Source: Acidovorax soli
Lineage (GTDB): Bacteria > Pseudomonadota > Gammaproteobacteria > Burkholderiales > Burkholderiaceae_C
Assembly: GCF_900107605.1 (NCBI RefSeq)
Contig: NZ_FNQJ01000003.1
Span: 186,001 to 250,000 of the forward strand
Direction of reading: 5' to 3'
DNA length: 64,000 bases
Made by a program: the position numbers and the translations under genes. The notes under the pieces are model-generated. The model searched no databases and was not told the DNA's origin. It saw only the letters and a list, made by a program, of their open reading frames with translations. This document shows, in pieces, positions 10,655-20,046 of this stretch (position 1 is its first letter; each line of letters begins with the position of its first letter).

Positions 10655-11899
10655 TCAAAAGCGCTTGAAGACCAGCGTGCCGTTGGTTCCGCCAAAGCCA
10701 AAGTTGTTCTTGACGGCCACGTCCATCCGCATGTCACGCGCCGTGTTCGCGCAAAAGTCCAGGTCGCATTCGGGATCCTGGTTGAAGAGGTTGATCGTCG
10801 GCGGCACCTTCTGGTGGTGCAACGCCAGCACGGTGAACACACTTTCAATCCCGCCCGCGCCACCGAGCAGGTGGCCCGTCATGGACTTGGTGGAGCTGAC
10901 CACGGTCTTGTAGGCATGTGCACCCAAGGCCGCCTTGATGGCGTTGGTCTCGTTGAGATCGCCCAGCGGTGTGGACGTGCCATGCGCGTTGAGATAGTCC
11001 ACCTGATCAGGGTTGATACCCGCATTGTGCATGGCGCTCAGCATGGCGCGGCGTGGACCGTCCATGTTGGGAGCGGTCATGTGACCGGCATCGGCACTCA
11101 TGCCGAAGCCGCTCAGTTCGGCATAGATTTTGGCTCCGCGCGCCTTGGCATGCTCGTACTCTTCGAGCACCATGACACCGGCGCCCTCGCCCAGCACAAA
11201 ACCGTCACGGTCTTTGTCCCAGGGGCGCGAAGCCGTCTGGGGGTCGTCGTTGCGCGTGGAAAGTGCACGCATGGCCGCAAAGCCACCCACGCCCAGGGGC
11301 GACACGGTAGCCTCGGTGCCACCTGCCACGGCCACGTCGGCATCGCCGTATTCGATCATGCGACCCGCCTGGCCAATGCAGTGCAGGCCCGTGGTGCAGG
11401 CGGTCACCACCGACAGATTGGGTCCCTTGAAGCCAAACCGCATGGAAACATGCCCTGCCACCATGTTGATGATGGAAGCGGGCACAAAAAATGGGGTGAT
11501 GCGCCGAGGTCCCCGGCTGGCCAGCTCGGCATGGGTGTTCTCGATCAGCGGCAGGCCGCCGATACCCGAGCCGATCACGCAGGCGATGCGTGTGGCCAGG
11601 TCGTCGTGCAGCGCCTCCCCTGTGGGCAAGCCTGCATCCTGCACCGCCTGGGCCGCCGCAGCGATGCCGAAATGGATGAAAGCGTCCATCGCGCGCGCAT
11701 CCTTGGCGCTGATGTACGACTCCAGATCAAATCCCTTGACCTCGCCTGCAATCTTGCAGGCAAAGTTCGACGTATCGAACTTGGTGATGAGATCAATGCC
11801 GGACTTGCCGGCCAGGACGTTGGCCCAGGAATCCGCCACCGTGTTACCCACGGGACTGACACACCCCAGGCCGGTCACGACAACGCGACGACGGCTCAT
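10655..11899 (-). CDS. fabF: 3-oxoacyl-[acyl-carrier-protein] synthase II
   Basis: FabF elongates acyl-ACP by condensation with malonyl-ACP and has a preference for long chains. The product is 414 residues, the standard length. The Cys-His-His active site is visible: Cys in TACTTG, His in [11 protein letters not shown] and His in [13 protein letters not shown]. The ATG at 11899 has an AGAAGG ribosome-binding site eight bases upstream, so the nine extra codons of the longer frame are rejected. It lies 47 bases after acpP, the usual acpP-fabF pair. Confidence 0.97.
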   Translation of the reverse strand: MSRRRVVVTGLGCVSPVGNTVADSWANVLAGKSGIDLITKFDTSNFACKIAGEVKGFDLESYISAKDARAMDAFIHFGIAAAAQAVQDAGLPTGEALHDDLATRIACVIGSGIGGLPLIENTHAELASRGPRRITPFFVPASIINMVAGHVSMRFGFKGPNLSVVTACTTGLHCIGQAGRMIEYGDADVAVAGGTEATVSPLGVGGFAAMRALSTRNDDPQTASRPWDKDRDGFVLGEGAGVMVLEEYEHAKARGAKIYAELSGFGMSADAGHMTAPNMDGPRRAMLSAMHNAGINPDQVDYLNAHGTSTPLGDLNETNAIKAALGAHAYKTVVSSTKSMTGHLLGGAGGIESVFTVLALHHQKVPPTINLFNQDPECDLDFCANTARDMRMDVAVKNNFGFGGTNGTLVFKRF

Positions 11900-11946
11900 G
11901 CGTAAAACCTTCTGCTGATCGCTCAAGTCAGGCGCTGAAAGCCCGC

Positions 11947-12222
<276 letters not shown>

Positions 12223-12289
12223 CTAGCCGCTTGAGGAAAGCCCCCAAGTCAACCCGTCGCACGGATGAACCGACGTTAACTCTCAATAA

Positions 12290-13036
12290 TTACATGTACA
12301 TGCCGCCATTGACGTGCAATTCCTGCCCCGTCACATAGCCCGCCTCGCGCGATGCCAGGTAGGCGACCGCATGGGCGATGTCGGCAGGCTTGCCCATGCA
12401 GCCCAACGGGATCTGTGCGTTGAGGGCTTTTTGCTGCTCTTCGGGCAGGCTGGCCGTCATGTCGGTTGCTATGAAACCCGGTGCCACGCAGTTGACCGTG
12501 ATGCTGCGGCTGCCCAGTTCGCGGGCCAGTGCACGCGTCATGCCGGCCACACCGGCCTTGGCCGCCGCATAGTTGGCCTGGCCCGGGTTGCCCGATGCAC
12601 CCACCACGCTCGTGATGCTGATGATGCGCCCGAAGCGCTGCTTCATCATGGGACGAATGGCGGCACGGCTCACGCGGAAGACCGCCTTGAGATTGGTGTC
12701 CAGCACGGCGTCCCAGTCGTCATCCTTCATGCGCATGGCCAGGGTATCGCGCGTGATGCCGGCATTGTTCACCAGCACATGCAGGCCGCCCTGCTGCTTG
12801 ACGATGGAGTCCATCAGCGCCTCGATGGCCGCGCCATCGTTGACGTTCAGATTGGCGCCCCGGCAGCCCGGGTAGGCCGACAGGGCCTGGCTGATGCGCC
12901 CGGCGCCTTCATCGGTGGTGGCTGTGCCCACCACCTGGTAGCCGCGCGCGGCAAGCTCCAACGCAATCGCCGCGCCAATGCCGCGCGATGCGCCGGTCAC
13001 CAGCGCCACTTGCGCTTCAGATGCAGATTGCGTCAT
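12290..13036 (-). CDS. fabG: 3-oxoacyl-[acyl-carrier-protein] reductase
   Basis: FabG is an NADPH-dependent short-chain dehydrogenase that reduces 3-oxoacyl-ACP. The 248-residue product has the cofactor motif TGASRGIGAA near the N-terminus, NNAG (LVNNAGITRD) and the active-site ANYAAAKAG. The C-terminus ends GQELHVNGGMYM as in FabG proteins. The start overlaps the fabD stop (ATGA), so translation of the pair is coupled. Confidence 0.97.
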   Translation of the reverse strand: MTQSASEAQVALVTGASRGIGAAIALELAARGYQVVGTATTDEGAGRISQALSAYPGCRGANLNVNDGAAIEALMDSIVKQQGGLHVLVNNAGITRDTLAMRMKDDDWDAVLDTNLKAVFRVSRAAIRPMMKQRFGRIISITSVVGASGNPGQANYAAAKAGVAGMTRALARELGSRSITVNCVAPGFIATDMTASLPEEQQKALNAQIPLGCMGKPADIAHAVAYLASREAGYVTGQELHVNGGMYM

Positions 13037-13983
13037 GCCAACAACTCCCGGGTTTCGGCCAATGTAGCCGGATCAAACAGTGCCGCGCCGACCAGTTCGG
13101 GGTCGATGCGCTTGGTCAGGCCCGCCAGCACCTTGCCGGGGCCGCATTCGATGAGATGGGTGATGCCGCGTGCCTTGAGCGCCTGCACGCACTCGACCCA
13201 GCGCACCGGGCCGAAGGCCTGGCGGTACAGCGCATCCCGGATGGCATCCGCGTCTTGTTGCACGGCCACGTCCACATTGTTGAGCACCGGAATCTGCGGA
13301 GCGCCCAACACCACATCGGCCAGCGCCATGCGCAGCTTCTCTGCAGCAGGCTTCATCAGGCTGGAATGGAACGGCGCCGACACGGGCAGTGGCAACGCAC
13401 GCTTGGCACCCGCCGCCTTGAGCAGTTCGCAGGCCTTGTCGACACCCGCCTTGGTGCCCGCGATCACGGTCTGGACCGGATCGTTGAAATTCACGGCTTC
13501 GACCACTTCTGCCGATCCCGCACCAAAGGATGCCGCCGCCTCGGAGCAACCAGCGATGACACGGGCGGCCTCCATGCCCAGAATGGCCGCCATGGCCCCC
13601 GTGCCTACCGGCACGGCTTCCTGCATGGCTGCAGCGCGCAGACGCACCAGCGGTGCCGCCTGCGCCAGCGTCAGTACGCCCGCAGCCACCAGCGCCGAAT
13701 ACTCACCCAGCGAATGCCCGGCCACGGCCAGCGGCGTGGCTCCGCCCTCGGCGCGCCAGACGCGCCACGCGGCCACCCCGGCCACCAGCATGACCGGCTG
13801 CGTGTTGGTCGTCAGGGCCAGCGCCTCCTTGGGGCCCTCATGAATCAACCGTCCCAGGTCTTCACCCAGGGCATCGGAGGCTTCTTGAAGCGTCTGGGCC
13901 ACCACCGGGTGATCGCCCCAGGCGTCCAGCATGCCCACGGACTGCGAGCCCTGCCCCGGAAAGACAAATGCAAAAGATTTCAT
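13033..13983 (-). CDS. fabD: Malonyl-CoA:ACP transacylase
   Basis: FabD transfers malonyl from CoA to ACP, supplying the extender unit for FabH and FabF. The 316-residue product begins with FVFPGQGSQSVGM, has the nucleophile elbow AGHSLGEYSAL, and has a downstream conserved PVSAPFHSSLM with the catalytic histidine. It follows fabH by 57 bases and overlaps fabG. Confidence 0.97.
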   Translation of the reverse strand: MKSFAFVFPGQGSQSVGMLDAWGDHPVVAQTLQEASDALGEDLGRLIHEGPKEALALTTNTQPVMLVAGVAAWRVWRAEGGATPLAVAGHSLGEYSALVAAGVLTLAQAAPLVRLRAAAMQEAVPVGTGAMAAILGMEAARVIAGCSEAAASFGAGSAEVVEAVNFNDPVQTVIAGTKAGVDKACELLKAAGAKRALPLPVSAPFHSSLMKPAAEKLRMALADVVLGAPQIPVLNNVDVAVQQDADAIRDALYRQAFGPVRWVECVQALKARGITHLIECGPGKVLAGLTKRIDPELVGAALFDPATLAETRELLA

Positions 13984-14040
13984 ACCACCAGATGTTTATA
14001 AGACATATGCCTCAAGCGATTACCCATCATGCGCAAGCAG

Positions 14041-15018
14041 CTACAACTTCAGGAGCACCGCACCCCAGGTGAAACCGCCCCCCACGCCTTCGAGCAGCAG
14101 GGTCTCGCCCTTCTGGACCTGGCCCGTGCGCACCGCATGGTCCAGCGCCAGAGGAATGGAGGCCGCAGACGTGTTGCCATGCTGGTCCACCGTCACCACC
14201 ACCTTGTCCATGGACAGCTTCAGTTTCCGGGCCGTGCTTTGCATGATGCGGATATTGGCCTGGTGCGGAATCAGCCAGTCGATGTCGGCATCGGTCAGGT
14301 TCGCCTTGGCCAGGGTGGCGCGGGCAGCTTTGTCCAGCACGCCCACCGCCAGCTTGAACACGGCCTGGCCGTCCATCTTCAAGAGCGGATGGCCCAGCAC
14401 CTCGCCGCCCGAGACGCCGCCCGGCACACACAGAATATCGACATACCGGCCATCGGCATGGAGTTCGCTGGCCAGGATGCCGGGCGTCTCCGACGCCTCC
14501 AGCACCACCGCGCCCGCGCCATCGCCAAACAGCACACAGGTCGTGCGGTCCTTGAAATCCAGAATGCGGCTGAAGACCTCGGCGCCCACCACCAGCGCAC
14601 GCCTGGCGGCTCCGCTCTGGATCATGGCATCGGCCACCGTGAGGGCATAGACAAAGCCGCTGCACACGGCCTGGACGTCAAACGCAGGGCAACCGTTGGC
14701 ACCCAGCTTGTTTTGCAATATGCAGGCCGTCGAGGGGAACACCATGTCCGGCGTGGAGGTGGCAACGATGATCAGGTCGATGTCCTGCGGCTGGCAGCCG
14801 GCAGCCTCCAGGGCCTTGCGCGCAGCCTCCAGGGCCAGATCGCTGCTGGTCACGTCGGGGGCGGCGAAGTGGCGCGCCCGGATTCCGGTGCGCTCCACGA
14901 TCCATTCGTCAGAGGTCTGGATACCGCTCTGTGCCAGTTCGGCCACCAGATCGGCGTTGGTCACGCGGCGCGGCGGCAGGTAGCTGCCGGTGCCGGTAAT
15001 GCGGGAATAGCGTCTCAT
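14041..15018 (-). CDS. fabH: 3-oxoacyl-[acyl-carrier-protein] synthase III
   Basis: FabH starts fatty-acid synthesis by condensing acetyl-CoA with malonyl-ACP. The 325-residue product contains the Cys-His-Asn catalytic set: Cys in [10 protein letters not shown], His in PHQANIRIM and Asn in [10 protein letters not shown]. The N-terminal [14 protein letters not shown] is typical. The ATG at 15018 overlaps the plsX stop (TGATG). The plsX-fabH-fabD-fabG-acpP-fabF order matches E. coli. Confidence 0.97.
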   Translation of the reverse strand: MRRYSRITGTGSYLPPRRVTNADLVAELAQSGIQTSDEWIVERTGIRARHFAAPDVTSSDLALEAARKALEAAGCQPQDIDLIIVATSTPDMVFPSTACILQNKLGANGCPAFDVQAVCSGFVYALTVADAMIQSGAARRALVVGAEVFSRILDFKDRTTCVLFGDGAGAVVLEASETPGILASELHADGRYVDILCVPGGVSGGEVLGHPLLKMDGQAVFKLAVGVLDKAARATLAKANLTDADIDWLIPHQANIRIMQSTARKLKLSMDKVVVTVDQHGNTSAASIPLALDHAVRTGQVQKGETLLLEGVGGGFTWGAVLLKL

Positions 15019-16070
15019 CAATGTGTTGTCGCCGCGGCACCGGGCATTGGCTGGGCATTGGCGGGCGCCAGCAGGGGCGCCGCATGCGCAATCCGGGTCC
15101 GGACACGATCGAGCAGGTTGTTGCGGGCTGCATCATACGCCCGGTTCAACGCCTGCTCGAAGGCCATGACATCAGCCGAGCCGTGGCTCTTGAACACCAG
15201 CCCCCGCAGGCCCAACAGCGCCGCGCCGTTGTAGCGGCGGTAATCGATGCGCTTCATCAGCGCTTTCAGCACGGGATAGGCGACGATGGCAGCAGCTTTC
15301 GTCAAAATGCTGCGCGAAAACTCCTGTTTGAGCCCGCCCACCACCATGGTTGCCACACCTTCGGCGGACTTCAGTGCCACGTTGCCCACAAAACCGTCGC
15401 ACACCACGATGTCCACGGTTCCCTTGAAGATGTCGTTGCCCTCGACATTGCCATAAAAATTCAGATCACCCGAATTGGCAGCAGATCGAAGCAATTCACC
15501 CGCTTTCTTGATGACTTCACTGCCCTTGATGATCTCTTCACCAATATTGAGCAGGCCCACGGTCGGCTCATCGGCATCTTTCAGCACGGAGACCAGCGCA
15601 GAGCCCATGACAGCAAACTGCAGCAGGTGTTCGGCCGAGCAGTCCACATTGGCCCCCAGGTCGAGCACCGTGGTAGCGCCGCCCTGGGCATTGGGCATCT
15701 GGGTGGCGATGGCCGGACGGTCTATGCCATCGAGCGTCTTGAGGATGTAGCGGGCAATGGCCATCAAGGCCCCCGTATTGCCGGCGGAAACCGCAGCGGC
15801 CGCCGTGCCGTCCTTCACCTGCTGGATGGCAACGCGCATGGACGAGTCCTTCTTGCGGCGCAGTGCAATCTCCACCGGGTCGTCCATGGCGACCACTTCG
15901 GAAGCCGGCACCACGGTGGCTCGCTCATGCGAGAACGACTGCAGACTGTCCTTCAGACCGACCAGCAGCAGATGGGCATCAGGATGATGTTGGAGGAACT
16001 GACGGCACGCCGCGAGCGTGACGCGGGGGCCATGGTCGCCCCCCATGCAGTCAACAGCCAGTGTGATCAT
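15018..16070 (-). CDS. plsX: Phosphate acyltransferase PlsX
   Basis: PlsX makes acyl-phosphate from acyl-ACP for phospholipid synthesis. The 350-residue product begins [14 protein letters not shown], the family signature, and has the conserved [18 protein letters not shown] and NIGEEIIKG blocks. The C-terminal tail after about residue 320 is Ala/Pro-rich and probably disordered. It lies 108 bases downstream of rpmF with a terminator-like hairpin between them, so only part of the rpmF transcripts may extend into plsX. Confidence 0.96.
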   Translation of the reverse strand: MITLAVDCMGGDHGPRVTLAACRQFLQHHPDAHLLLVGLKDSLQSFSHERATVVPASEVVAMDDPVEIALRRKKDSSMRVAIQQVKDGTAAAAVSAGNTGALMAIARYILKTLDGIDRPAIATQMPNAQGGATTVLDLGANVDCSAEHLLQFAVMGSALVSVLKDADEPTVGLLNIGEEIIKGSEVIKKAGELLRSAANSGDLNFYGNVEGNDIFKGTVDIVVCDGFVGNVALKSAEGVATMVVGGLKQEFSRSILTKAAAIVAYPVLKALMKRIDYRRYNGAALLGLRGLVFKSHGSADVMAFEQALNRAYDAARNNLLDRVRTRIAHAAPLLAPANAQPMPGAAATTH

Positions 16071-16120
16071 GGGCGACTTGTCCGGCCAGCAAGGCTGGTC
16101 GAAAGATAAATGCAGTGGTC

Positions 16121-16162
16121 AAAACAAAGGCCCGTGCTACAGCAAGAGTAGCAACGGGCCTT
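16121..16162 (-). terminator. Terminator or attenuator between rpmF and plsX
   Basis: Arms at 16127-16140 and 16148-16162 form a long stem with a 7-base loop (one extra base in the second arm). On the minus strand the stem ends in GGGCCTT followed by TGTTTT. Since plsX and the fab genes lie downstream, this is probably a partial terminator that lowers fab expression relative to the ribosomal protein gene, or there is a plsX promoter beyond it. Confidence 0.75.
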
Positions 16163-16178
16163 GCGGGGAAGGCTGATG

Positions 16179-16361
16179 TCAGGCTTCAGATTTGTTCTTC
16201 AGCACCTGGCGACCACGGTAGAAGCCGTTGGGGCTGATGTGGTGGCGCAGATGGGTTTCACCGGTGGTCGGTTCCACGGCAATGCCCGGCACGTTCAGGG
16301 CATTGTGCGAGCGGTGCATGCCGCGCTTGGAAGGGGACTTTTTGTTTTGCTGAACGGCCAT
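16179..16361 (-). CDS. rpmF: Large-subunit ribosomal protein L32
   Basis: This is a basic 60-residue protein with the L32 signature [20 protein letters not shown] at its start and a conserved [16 protein letters not shown] segment. The four zinc cysteines found in some L32 proteins are absent, so this is the zinc-free form. It is preceded by a good promoter (16443-16471), and the yceD-rpmF-plsX-fab linkage is conserved from E. coli. Confidence 0.97.
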   Translation of the reverse strand: MAVQQNKKSPSKRGMHRSHNALNVPGIAVEPTTGETHLRHHISPNGFYRGRQVLKNKSEA

Positions 16362-16442
16362 GATGGCTCCTGGTCTTGAATAGGGTTGGTAAAAACGCGA
16401 TCAGCCCATTAAAGACACGAGGGGATTCGCGTGAAGCCCTCG

Positions 16443-16471
16443 ATTATATCCCAAACGCCAATTATTGTCCC
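16443..16471 (-). promoter_or_regulatory. Predicted sigma-70 promoter for rpmF
   Basis: On the minus strand, TATAAT (16443-16448) lies exactly 17 bases downstream of GGGACA (16466-16471). The -35 element sits in the last codons of yceD. The start point would be near 16436, giving a leader of about 75 bases before rpmF. Confidence 0.65.
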
Positions 16472-17013
16472 TTTTCTTCTTTGCGCAGGCTCGCCAGCGC
16501 AGCAAAGGGATTGGGTTTTTCGGCGCTGGCGGCCTCGAAATCGTCGTCGCTGGAGGCCAGCGGCACGGCCGTTGGGCATTCATCGTGCCGCGGCACCACG
16601 GGCAGGGCCATCAGCAGTTCATCCTCGATGAGCTCGCGCAGGTCGAACTCGCGGCTCAGTGCCAGCAGATCCTCCTCGCTCTCGTCGTCCAGCGCCTCGG
16701 CCGTGGCCTCATCGGCCACGAAGCGAAAGGAGCGCTCCACAGCCAGGGGCACATCCACCGGCGTCAGGCACCGCTGGCACTCCATGGGAAAGGTCGCCTG
16801 CACCTGCACATGCAGCCACACCTGCACGATTCCACCCAGTGCGGTGCGCAACTCGCCAGTGGCCGTCCAGTCCACGCGCAGATCAGGGTGCAGGCTCTTG
16901 GCCTCCTGGGACAGCCGCTCGTATTTCAGCAGCGAATCGTGCCCGGACAGCTGCCCGCCCGCCTGCGCGAAAGCCTTGACATCGAGCCGGTCGGGGGAGA
17001 ATTCCTTGGTCAT
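16462..17013 (-). CDS. yceD: YceD family (DUF177) protein
   Basis: This is a 183-residue acidic protein of the DUF177 family, linked in bacteria and plastids to 23S rRNA accumulation. The conserved core includes MECQRCLTPVDVPL, with a CxxC pair, followed by an acidic region (ALDDESEEDLLAL) and DLRELIEDELLMALP. The ATG at 17013 is preferred to the upstream one at 17055, which adds residues not found in the family. The gene lies just upstream of rpmF, as in most proteobacteria, and diverges from maf with start codons only 25 bases apart. Confidence 0.9.
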   Translation of the reverse strand: MTKEFSPDRLDVKAFAQAGGQLSGHDSLLKYERLSQEAKSLHPDLRVDWTATGELRTALGGIVQVWLHVQVQATFPMECQRCLTPVDVPLAVERSFRFVADEATAEALDDESEEDLLALSREFDLRELIEDELLMALPVVPRHDECPTAVPLASSDDDFEAASAEKPNPFAALASLRKEEKGQ

Positions 17014-17038
17014 GGCGGCAGTGTAAGAGAATCGGCCG

Positions 17039-17638
17039 ATGCATCCATCCCACACCCCGCAACGCCCACTGGTATTGGGCTCGACATCGCGCTACCGCCA
17101 TGGGCTGCTGTCGCGGCTGAACCTGCCTTTCACGGTGACAGCCCCCGCAGTGGACGAAACCCCGCTGACCGCCGAAACACCCCGCGCCCTGGCCTTGCGC
17201 CTGGCACTGGCCAAGGCCCACGCAGTGGCCCGCCAGCACCCGCAGGCGGTGGTGATCGGCTCCGACCAGGTGGCCGACCTGGGCGGCCACCCGCTGGGCA
17301 AGCCAGGCACGCACGAACGAGCGGTGGCCCAGCTGCGCCAGATGCGCGGCCAGACCGTGATCTTTCAGACAGCCGTGGCCGTGGTCTGCGCCGCCACCGG
17401 GTTCGAGCAGGTGGACCTGGCGCCGGTCGAGGTGCGCTTTCGCCAGTTGTCGGACGATGAAATCGAGCGCTACCTGCGCGCCGAAGAGCCCTACGACTGC
17501 GCGGGCAGCGCCAAGAGCGAAGGCCTGGGCATTGCGCTGCTTGACGCCATCGTGAACGACGATCCCACCGCCCTGATCGGCCTGCCGCTGATCCGCACCT
17601 GCCGCATGCTGCGCGCCGCGGGCCTGGTGTTGCCATGA
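17039..17638 (+). CDS. Maf/YceF-type nucleotide pyrophosphatase
   Basis: Maf-family enzymes hydrolyse non-canonical or methylated nucleoside triphosphates; the YceF subgroup acts on 7-methyl-GTP. The 199-residue product has the family landmarks LVLGSTSRYRHGLLSRL, VDETP, the catalytic GSDQVAD and a C-terminal YDCAGSAKSEGLGI and LIGLPL. Neighbouring yceD supports a YceF assignment, because yceF and yceD are adjacent in E. coli too. The stop overlaps the next gene (ATGA). Confidence 0.9.
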   Translation: MHPSHTPQRPLVLGSTSRYRHGLLSRLNLPFTVTAPAVDETPLTAETPRALALRLALAKAHAVARQHPQAVVIGSDQVADLGGHPLGKPGTHERAVAQLRQMRGQTVIFQTAVAVVCAATGFEQVDLAPVEVRFRQLSDDEIERYLRAEEPYDCAGSAKSEGLGIALLDAIVNDDPTALIGLPLIRTCRMLRAAGLVLP

Positions 17639-18450
17639 GCACGCGCCCCACGCCCCCGGCAGACACGCCTGCCTACACCGCCACCAACGGCACGCTGTAC
17701 CTGGTGCCCGCGCCGCTCGACTTCGGCTGCGACACCCAGGCGCCCCTGCAGGACGCCCTGCCCGACGGCACCCTGAAAACGGCCGCCCGCCTGACGCACT
17801 GGATCTGCGAAAACGCCAAGAGCACGCGCGCCTACCTCAAGCGCATCGAGCCCCTGCACCCGCTGGCCGCCTCGCTGCAACAGCAAACCATCACCGAGCT
17901 GCCGCGCGAAGTCCACAAGAAAGGCGACCACGGCGCCAAGGGCTCGGCCCCGTTCGACGCCCGGCCGTTGCTGGCCGCAGCCCTGGTGGGGCATGACATG
18001 GGCCTGATCAGCGAAGCGGGCATGCCCGCCGTGGCGGACCCGGGCTCGTCCGTGGTGCGCGCGGCGCACGACCTGGGCATTCCGGTGGTGCCGCTGGTGG
18101 GCCCCGTCTCGCTGCTGCTGGCGCTGGCCGCCAGCGGCCTGAACGGCCAGAATTTCGCCTTTACCGGCTACCTGCCGCAAGACGCGCAGGAGCGCATCCA
18201 GCGCATCCGCGAGCTGGAATCGCTGGCACTCAAGACGGGGCAGACGCAGCTCTTCATCGAAACACCTTACCGCAACGCGGCGCTCTGGCAGGCCCTGGTG
18301 CAGACGCTGCAGCCGCACACCCGGCTGGCACTGGCAGGGGGGCTGACACTGCCCCAGGTGCAGATCCGCAGCCAGCTGGTGCGCCAGTGGCGCCAGCAGG
18401 CCATCCCCATCGACAACCGCACGCCGGTGGTATTTGCCTTCGGCCGTTAG
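17635..18450 (+). CDS. SAM-dependent methyltransferase, tetrapyrrole methylase family (RsmI-like)
   Basis: This 271-residue protein has the fold seen in RsmI and tetrapyrrole methylases: LYLVPAPLDFG near the N-terminus, a central GLISEAGMPAVADPG (the SAM-binding loop) and VPLVGPVSLLLALAASG. It differs from true RsmI, which begins with LYVVATPIGN and is longer at the C-terminus. It belongs to a beta-proteobacterial paralogue group of unknown substrate. Overlap with maf indicates one transcription unit. It converges on the SppA-like gene, with a repeat copy in between. Confidence 0.85.
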   Translation: MSTRPTPPADTPAYTATNGTLYLVPAPLDFGCDTQAPLQDALPDGTLKTAARLTHWICENAKSTRAYLKRIEPLHPLAASLQQQTITELPREVHKKGDHGAKGSAPFDARPLLAAALVGHDMGLISEAGMPAVADPGSSVVRAAHDLGIPVVPLVGPVSLLLALAASGLNGQNFAFTGYLPQDAQERIQRIRELESLALKTGQTQLFIETPYRNAALWQALVQTLQPHTRLALAGGLTLPQVQIRSQLVRQWRQQAIPIDNRTPVVFAFGR

Positions 18451-18489
18451 CCGTAGCGGCCCGGGAATACCATCTATTCGATAGCCATC

Positions 18490-18534
18490 AGCGCTTACAA
18501 AATAAGCACTGGAGGCATTTTTCTATCCAATTTT
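18490..18534 (+). repeat. Dispersed repeat copy, GGAGGC variant
   Basis: AGCGCTTA, a short spacer, AAGCACT, then GGAGGCATTTTTCTATCC. It lies in the 126-base convergent gap between the methyltransferase gene and the SppA-like gene. It resembles the variant at 54099-54152, in which GGAGGC replaces the AGCTAT element. Confidence 0.6.
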
Positions 18535-18576
18535 CGGCCCTGCGCCGCCTCCAGGCAAAACCCGGGGCCGCGGCGT

Positions 18577-19626
18577 TCAATGCAATTGCGGAGCGGCAGT
18601 GTTTGCCAGGGCCTTGGCCGCGCCCACGCCCATCGCCGCGCCAAAACGCTTGGCCAGGCGCTCGGCCACATTTTCACGGCGGGTGTAGTCGATGATGTCT
18701 TCAGCCTTGACCACTTCGCGCGCCACGAAGTCGAGGCTGCCCAGTTTGTCGGCCAGGCCCATCTCGATGGCCTGCTGGCCCGTCCAGAACAGGCCGCTGA
18801 AGGTTTCGGGCGTGGGCTTGAGGCGGTCACCCCGGCCGGCCTTCACGACGCTGATGAATTGCTGATGGATCTGGTCGAGCATGGTGAGGGCGTAGGCACG
18901 CTGCTTTTCGGTCTGCGGACTGAACGGATCCAGGAAACCCTTGTTCTCGCCTGCGGTGAGCAGGCGCCGCTCCACGCCCAGTTTCTCCATGGTGCCGGTA
19001 AAGCCGAAGCCGTCCATCAGCACGCCGATGCTGCCGACGATGCTGGCCTTGTCGACAAAGATCTCGTCGGCAGCCGCCGCGATGTAGTAAGCGGCCGAGG
19101 CGCAGGTCTCTTCCACCACGGCATACACGGGCTTGTTGTGCTTGGCCTTCAGGCGCACGATTTCATCGTTGATCATGCCCGCCTGCACCGGGCTGCCGCC
19201 GGGGGAGTTGATCAGCAGCACCAGCGCCTGCGAGCCCTCGTCCTCCAGTGCGCTGCGCATGGCGGCCACCACCAGTTCGGCGCTGGCTTCGGCGCCCGAG
19301 GCGATTTCACCCTTGATGTCCACCACCGCCGTGTGGGGCGCCGACTTGCTGGGGCCGCTGGTGCTCTGGTACAGGGCCGCCCAGGCCACCAGCAGCGCCA
19401 CCAGCAGCCAGGTCAGGCGAAAGAAGATCTTCCATCGGCGGGCGCTGCGCTGTTCGTTGAGGGCAGCGAAGGCCAGTTTTTCCAGCGTGGCACGCTCCCA
19501 ACCGGGTTCACGCGATGCAGCGCTCACTTTTGCTGCCGAATTTGTAGCTGGTTGCGCCCACAGATCGGTCGCTTGCGCTGGATTTTGCCCAGAACCCGTG
19601 GGTTCGGTGCGGGTGGTGTCGGTCAT
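18577..19626 (-). CDS. Signal peptide peptidase SppA-like protease (family S49)
   Basis: This membrane-bound serine protease probably degrades cleaved signal peptides and membrane fragments. The product is 349 residues: a 60-residue cytoplasmic N-terminus, one membrane helix (about 66-85) and a single S49 domain. The predicted dyad is Ser177 (CASAAYY) and Lys229 (AGENKGF), 52 residues apart as in B. subtilis SppA. NSPGG near 140-144 is the oxyanion region. The first 40 residues are low-complexity (rich in Ala, Thr, Ser and Pro) and part of their DNA resembles the dispersed repeat. It is followed four bases upstream in sequence by the Rieske gene, whose product may be co-translated. Confidence 0.9.
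   Translation of the reverse strand: MTDTTRTEPTGSGQNPAQATDLWAQPATNSAAKVSAASREPGWERATLEKLAFAALNEQRSARRWKIFFRLTWLLVALLVAWAALYQSTSGPSKSAPHTAVVDIKGEIASGAEASAELVVAAMRSALEDEGSQALVLLINSPGGSPVQAGMINDEIVRLKAKHNKPVYAVVEETCASAAYYIAAAADEIFVDKASIVGSIGVLMDGFGFTGTMEKLGVERRLLTAGENKGFLDPFSPQTEKQRAYALTMLDQIHQQFISVVKAGRGDRLKPTPETFSGLFWTGQQAIEMGLADKLGSLDFVAREVVKAEDIIDYTRRENVAERLAKRFGAAMGVGAAKALANTAAPQLH
19519..19581 (-). repeat. Degenerate repeat copy within the SppA-like 5' coding region
   Basis: On the minus strand an AGCTAC element, an 8-base spacer and AGCAAAAG reproduce the right half of the dispersed repeat, preceded by weaker GCGC half-sites. It is in frame with codons for residues about 16-36. The match is weaker than for other copies. 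Confidence 0.35.
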
Positions 19627-19629
19627 GGG

Positions 19630-20007
19630 TCAGAACTCAACAGGTTGCAGGTTGTAGGCAGTATGCCAGTGCACCACCCCGTCCACTTCGGACAAGGCGA
19701 TCTTCACCAGCCCGCCGCGGCAGGGGCCGCCCGCGCAGGCGCCGGTGTCCGGCCGGTAGGCCGCGCCATGGGTGGCGCACAGCAGCCACTGGCCAGTGTC
19801 ATCAAAAAAACGGTCGGGCTGGTAGTCCATCTCCATGGCCACATGGGTGCAGCGGTTCAGGAAGGCATGGGGCCGCCCCTCGAAGCGGATGGCAAAGGCC
19901 CGGCAGGTCTGCCCGGTGTACACCACATCAAAGGGCACGGCCAGGTGGCGCTCCTGCAAATCGGCGCTGCTGCACAGCGCAATGGCGACGGAATCAGCGG
20001 TGGTCAT
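19630..20007 (-). CDS. Rieske [2Fe-2S] ferredoxin-like protein
   Basis: This is a small cytosolic electron-transfer protein of 125 residues. It carries the two Rieske half-motifs: C-T-H (about residues 53-55, RCTHVAME) and C-A-T-H-G (about 77-81), which together ligate a 2Fe-2S cluster through two Cys and two His. There is no membrane anchor, so it is a soluble Rieske ferredoxin and not a bc1-complex subunit. It lies in a tight minus-strand group between the HAD phosphatase and the SppA-like gene. No partner oxygenase is adjacent, and its redox partner is unknown. Confidence 0.88.
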   Translation of the reverse strand: MTTADSVAIALCSSADLQERHLAVPFDVVYTGQTCRAFAIRFEGRPHAFLNRCTHVAMEMDYQPDRFFDDTGQWLLCATHGAAYRPDTGACAGGPCRGGLVKIALSEVDGVVHWHTAYNLQPVEF

Positions 20008-20046
20008 GGGCGGCAGACAAGCAAGGATCTCGCAACGGCAGGCCCA

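Noticed and set aside
9998-11905. Plus-strand frame opposite fabF and the YgfX-like gene
   Set aside because: It is antisense to fabF, whose active-site motifs are intact on the other strand.
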